Source: RGIG4608 sp045651165
GTDB taxonomy: Bacteria; Bacillota; Clostridia; Oscillospirales; CAG-272
NCBI GenBank assembly: GCA_045651165.1
Contig: JAZRRX010000039.1
Coordinates: 62,001-126,000, forward strand
Length of the DNA stretch: 64,000 nt
Reading direction: 5' to 3'
Shown here: piece after piece, positions 61,298-64,000 of the stretch
How positions within the stretch are numbered: the first letter of the stretch is position 1
How the letters are laid out: every line of letters begins with the position of its first letter
Program-made: the position numbers and the translations under genes
The notes under the pieces: generated by a model
The model's input: the letters and a program-made list of their open reading frames with translations, nothing else
Databases searched by the model: none
Told to the model about the DNA's origin: nothing

Positions 61298-62050
61298 ATG
61301 AAGTTTATTTCTTGGAATGTTAATGGCTTTAGAGCTTGTTTAAATAAAGGATTTGGCGATTTCTTTGCCAATGAGGATGCAGATTTCTTTTCTATTCAAG
61401 AATCCAAAATGCAACCCGGTCAAGCAGAATTTAATGCCGAGGGTTATTATCAATATTGGTACAGTGCTGAGAAAAAAGGTTATAGTGGCACTGCAATTTT
61501 TACAAAGCACGAACCCCTATCTGTTAAGTTTGGGCTTGGAATTGACGAACACGACCACGAGGGACGCGCAATCACGCTTGAATATGAAAACTTCTATCTT
61601 TTGAACGTATATACACCCAATTCACAAAGAGAATTGACTCGACTCGATTATCGTATGACTTGGGAAGATGCGCTCAGAAATTATATGATGGAGCTTGATA
61701 AAGTTAAGCCCGTTATTTACTGTGGAGATTTGAACGTAGCCCACGAAGAAATTGACCTTAAGAATCCCAAGACAAACCACTTTTCCGCTGGATTTACTGA
61801 TGAAGAAAGAGGCAAATTTTCAGAGCTTTTAGCAAGTGGTTTTTCAGACACCTTCCGTTCGCTTTACCCCGACAAAGTGGAATACTCTTGGTGGAGTTAT
61901 ATGTTCCAAGCAAGACAGAAGAACGTTGGTTGGAGAATTGACTATTTCGTAGTTTCAAATCGCATTTTAGAAAAGGTTAAGGAAGCAAAAATCCATACCG
62001 AAATTATGGGTAGTGACCATTGCCCCGTATCCATTGAAATTGATATTTAA
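61298..62050 (+). CDS. xth: exodeoxyribonuclease III (AP endonuclease)
   Basis: 250 residues. EEP superfamily: WNVNGFRACL, SIQESKMQ (metal Glu), LNVYTPNSQ, YCGDLNVAHEEIDL, WWSYMF, GWRIDYFVVS and the terminal GSDHCPVSIEI. It matches Gram-positive ExoA, which cuts at abasic sites and removes 3' blocks in base excision repair. AAAGGAG precedes the ATG. It is monocistronic and divergent from the barnase-like gene. Confidence 0.96.
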   Translation: MKFISWNVNGFRACLNKGFGDFFANEDADFFSIQESKMQPGQAEFNAEGYYQYWYSAEKKGYSGTAIFTKHEPLSVKFGLGIDEHDHEGRAITLEYENFYLLNVYTPNSQRELTRLDYRMTWEDALRNYMMELDKVKPVIYCGDLNVAHEEIDLKNPKTNHFSAGFTDEERGKFSELLASGFSDTFRSLYPDKVEYSWWSYMFQARQKNVGWRIDYFVVSNRILEKVKEAKIHTEIMGSDHCPVSIEIDI

Positions 62051-62056
62051 AAAGAT

Positions 62057-62080
62057 AACCCGACGGAAATCCGTCGGGTT
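62057..62080. terminator. bidirectional terminator between exonuclease III and thymidine kinase genes
   Basis: AACCCGACGG / CCGTCGGGTT (10 bp), loop AAAT, then GTTTTGTTT on the plus strand. Confidence 0.9.
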
Positions 62081-62087
62081 GTTTTGT

Positions 62088-62657
62088 TTATTCTTTAGTT
62101 GCCTTTTTCCAGCAAGCGTGGCACATTGCGACATAGGAGTCATTACCACCGATAAGTATTTGTCCACCTTCGGTTACAACCTTGCCATTGCCATCAATTC
62201 TAGCATTAACAACTGCCTTTTTACCGCAAGTACAGATTGTTTTAATTTCAGAGATAGAATCTGCCACCTCGAAAAGACGATGGCTACCTTCGAAAGTATG
62301 TGTCAAGAAGTCAGTACGAAGTCCGAAGCAAAGAACCGGAATTTCAAGCTCATCGACAATTCTTCGAAGCTGGTCAATTTGCTCTTTTGTAAAGAACTGA
62401 CATTCATCAGCAATTACTGCGTGAGTGCTAACGTGACTCTTAAATTCTTCATAAATATCCATATCAGGAGTGATAATCTGAGCTCTCTGCTCAAGGCCAA
62501 TTCTTGAACGAATAATATCAGCACCATCGCGGTCGTCAATAGATGGTTTAATAAGCCACACTCTCATTCCTCTTTCTTCATAATTGAATTTTGTAATGAG
62601 TGCATTTGCTGTTTTAGAAGAGCCCATAGCTCCATATTTAAAATATAATTTAGCCAT
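62088..62657 (-). CDS. tdk: thymidine kinase
   Basis: 189 residues, type II (zinc) thymidine kinase. P-loop GAMGSSKTANAL, catalytic VIADECQFF, lasso-domain zinc ligands CTCGKKAVVNAR and CHACW. Phosphorylates thymidine for salvage. It lies 2 bases after the pepT stop in the same operon. Two nearby processes, RNA breakdown (nrnA-like, surE) and thymidine salvage, are consistent with nucleoside recycling. Confidence 0.96.
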   Translation of the reverse strand: MAKLYFKYGAMGSSKTANALITKFNYEERGMRVWLIKPSIDDRDGADIIRSRIGLEQRAQIITPDMDIYEEFKSHVSTHAVIADECQFFTKEQIDQLRRIVDELEIPVLCFGLRTDFLTHTFEGSHRLFEVADSISEIKTICTCGKKAVVNARIDGNGKVVTEGGQILIGGNDSYVAMCHACWKKATKE

Positions 62658-62659
62658 TT

Positions 62660-63886
62660 TTAGTTCCTTTCAGCATACGTTGCATTGATTATGATTCTTT
62701 CAACAATTTCGACTACTTTATGAAGTGATTGAACAGAAAGGTATTCAAATCTTGAGTGGAAGTTTTCTCCGCCTGTGCAAATGTTAGGACAAGGCAATCC
62801 CATAAATGAAAGACGTGCACCATCAGTACCACCGCGAATGGGCATAATAATAGGTTTAACTCCAACCTGCTCCATAGCTTCAACCGCTCTATCAATTGTA
62901 TACATATGGTTGTCGATAATTTCTTTCATGTTAAAATAGGAGTCTTTAACTGTGGCTACACAACTTTCCTCTCCATATTTAGCATTAATTTTATTTGCGC
63001 ATTCAAGAAGAAGGGCCTTTTTATCATTGAACTTATTAATATCGTGGTCGCGGATGATGTAAACAAGTGTTGCATTTTCACATTCACCATTCATTTCGAT
63101 AAGATGGAAGAAACCTTCATATCCTTCTGTCTTTGCAGGAATTTCATCTTGTGGCAAAAGCGCATTGAAATCCATAGCCATAAGAGATGCATTCTTCATT
63201 TTATCTTTAGCAGAACCTGGGTGGATTGAAACACCGTTGAATTTTACTACTGCTGAAGCAGCATTGAAGTTTTCATATTCAATTTCACCTAAAGAACCAC
63301 CATCAACTGTATATCCGTAATCTGCGCCGAATTTTTCAACATCAAAATGGTTTGCACCACGTCCAATTTCTTCATCAGGAGTGAAACAAATTCTAATCTT
63401 TCCGTGAGCTACGCCACTTGCGATAATATTCTCAACCGCAGAAACGATAGCGCAAACGCCTGCTTTATCATCTGCCCCAAGAAGTGTCGTACCATCAGTT
63501 ACGATAAGGTCATCGCCAAGGTATTTGTTAAGCGAAGGATATTCCTCTTTAGTAAGGTAAATTCCCTTTTCTTCATTAAGGCAAATATCGTTACCATCAT
63601 ATTTAACAATTTTGGTTTTGATCGGATAATCTGCGCAGGCATCACTTGTGTCAACATGCGCAACAAGACCAAGAGTAATTGTTGAATTTTCAACATTTGC
63701 AGGCAAAGTAGCATAAAGATACCCCATATCGTCAAGCTCAACATCATCAAGTCCCAAAGCAATAAGCTCCTCTGCAATCGCTCTGCTCAAAACCAACTGT
63801 TTTTTAGTGCTTGGCACAGTTTCACTTGTTTCATCACTCATTGTGGGGTATGAAACGTATTTTAAAAATCTATCAGTAATTTTCAT
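62660..63886 (-). CDS. pepT: peptidase T (tripeptide aminopeptidase)
   Basis: 408 residues, M20B family. Zinc ligands: AHVDTSD (His and Asp), GADDKAGVCAIV, DEEIGRGANH (catalytic Glu and metal Glu), YTVDGGSLGE (Asp) and GGENFHSRFE (His). Cytoplasmic enzyme that cuts tripeptides at the N-terminus. RBS GGAGGAAAT. It heads the pepT-tdk operon. Confidence 0.97.
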   Translation of the reverse strand: MKITDRFLKYVSYPTMSDETSETVPSTKKQLVLSRAIAEELIALGLDDVELDDMGYLYATLPANVENSTITLGLVAHVDTSDACADYPIKTKIVKYDGNDICLNEEKGIYLTKEEYPSLNKYLGDDLIVTDGTTLLGADDKAGVCAIVSAVENIIASGVAHGKIRICFTPDEEIGRGANHFDVEKFGADYGYTVDGGSLGEIEYENFNAASAVVKFNGVSIHPGSAKDKMKNASLMAMDFNALLPQDEIPAKTEGYEGFFHLIEMNGECENATLVYIIRDHDINKFNDKKALLLECANKINAKYGEESCVATVKDSYFNMKEIIDNHMYTIDRAVEAMEQVGVKPIIMPIRGGTDGARLSFMGLPCPNICTGGENFHSRFEYLSVQSLHKVVEIVERIIINATYAERN

Positions 63887-63914
63887 ATTTCCTCCATAAA
63901 GTAAACTTTAATTA

Positions 63915-63943
63915 ATTATAGCATATTTTTATTTTCTCGGCAA
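63915..63943 (-). promoter_or_regulatory. sigma-A promoter for pepT-tdk
   Basis: Minus strand TTGCCG (63938-63943), 17 bases, TATAAT (63915-63920), about 30 bases before the pepT start. The last 57 bases of the window hold no gene that I can see. Confidence 0.75.
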
Positions 63944-64000
63944 TAGCAAAACTAAATAAAATAAAATTATTTTACTTTACAAATTCGGATTTGTGTGTTA

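Noticed and set aside
1..64000. CRISPR array, integrase, IS element or tRNA cluster
   Set aside because: No regularly spaced repeats, transposase or integrase motifs and no recognisable tRNA cloverleaf were seen on reading; a tRNA scan was not possible.

Overview
The window is a dense, AT-rich chromosomal segment of a low-GC Gram-positive bacterium, most likely an anaerobic, spore-forming member of the Clostridia. The evidence is a near-canonical forespore sigma factor (SigG), DUF1540, DUF1858, SPFH/NfeD and CyuA-type proteins, the tig-clpP-clpX order, strong GGAGG ribosome-binding sites, many consensus sigma-A promoters (TTGACA-17-TATAAT) and deoxyxylulose-phosphate isoprenoid synthesis. I see no rRNA, tRNA, CRISPR array, transposase or intact prophage. 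Several start codons given here lie a few codons inside the longest reading frame, because the ribosome-binding site points there.

Layout. 0-6 kb: the start of miaB (cut by the left edge), a membrane-anchored EEP-family hydrolase, topoisomerase III, a solo MazF-type endoribonuclease, an acyl-ACP thioesterase and a small BspA-type leucine-rich-repeat protein. 6-16 kb, mostly minus strand: a metal-dependent regulator with dxs, greA-lysS, an S41 protease, a CdaR-type regulator, rsmE, and an NfeD-SPFH pair. 15.8-20.7 kb, plus strand: lepB-rbgA-rnhB-yraN-dipeptidase-thrC. 20.7-25.2 kb: DUF1540, a phosphohydrolase, then tig-clpP-clpX. 25.2-33.7 kb, minus strand: a cysteine-rich protein, sigG, an E2-like acyltransferase lacking its catalytic histidine, then a run from a DUF1858 redox protein through trmK, a Nif3-like protein, a degenerate phosphatase and an RlmD-ASCH fusion to a membrane M28 peptidase. 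33.7-40.2 kb: an esterase, a second LRR protein, a tiny gene relic, an M16C metalloprotease and a cysteine desulfidase homologue.

40.2-52.5 kb, plus strand: a CNNM/CorC transporter behind a structured leader with an unannotated 39-codon upstream ORF, an RDD membrane protein, then an apparent operon of a CUT1-type ABC importer (ATPase, two permeases, binding lipoprotein), a nuclease lipoprotein and a 1177-residue modular lipoprotein. 52.5-64 kb: a palindromic repeat, surE with two tandem DHH (NrnA-like) genes, a HAD phosphatase, a TetR-controlled ABC exporter, an M32 carboxypeptidase with a barnase-like lipoprotein, exonuclease III, thymidine kinase and peptidase T.

The most promising novel signals are the leader ORF before the CNNM transporter, the ABC importer co-encoded with nuclease and OB-fold lipoproteins, the barnase-like surface ribonuclease, the metal-ligand-less phosphatase homologue translationally coupled to an RlmD-ASCH fusion, and a hairpin that buries a ribosome-binding site at 5300-5349. 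Nucleic-acid breakdown and salvage recurs across the right half of the window (staphylococcal-type nuclease, barnase-like RNase, NrnA, SurE, thymidine kinase, exonuclease III). That this forms one physiological system is an inference only.
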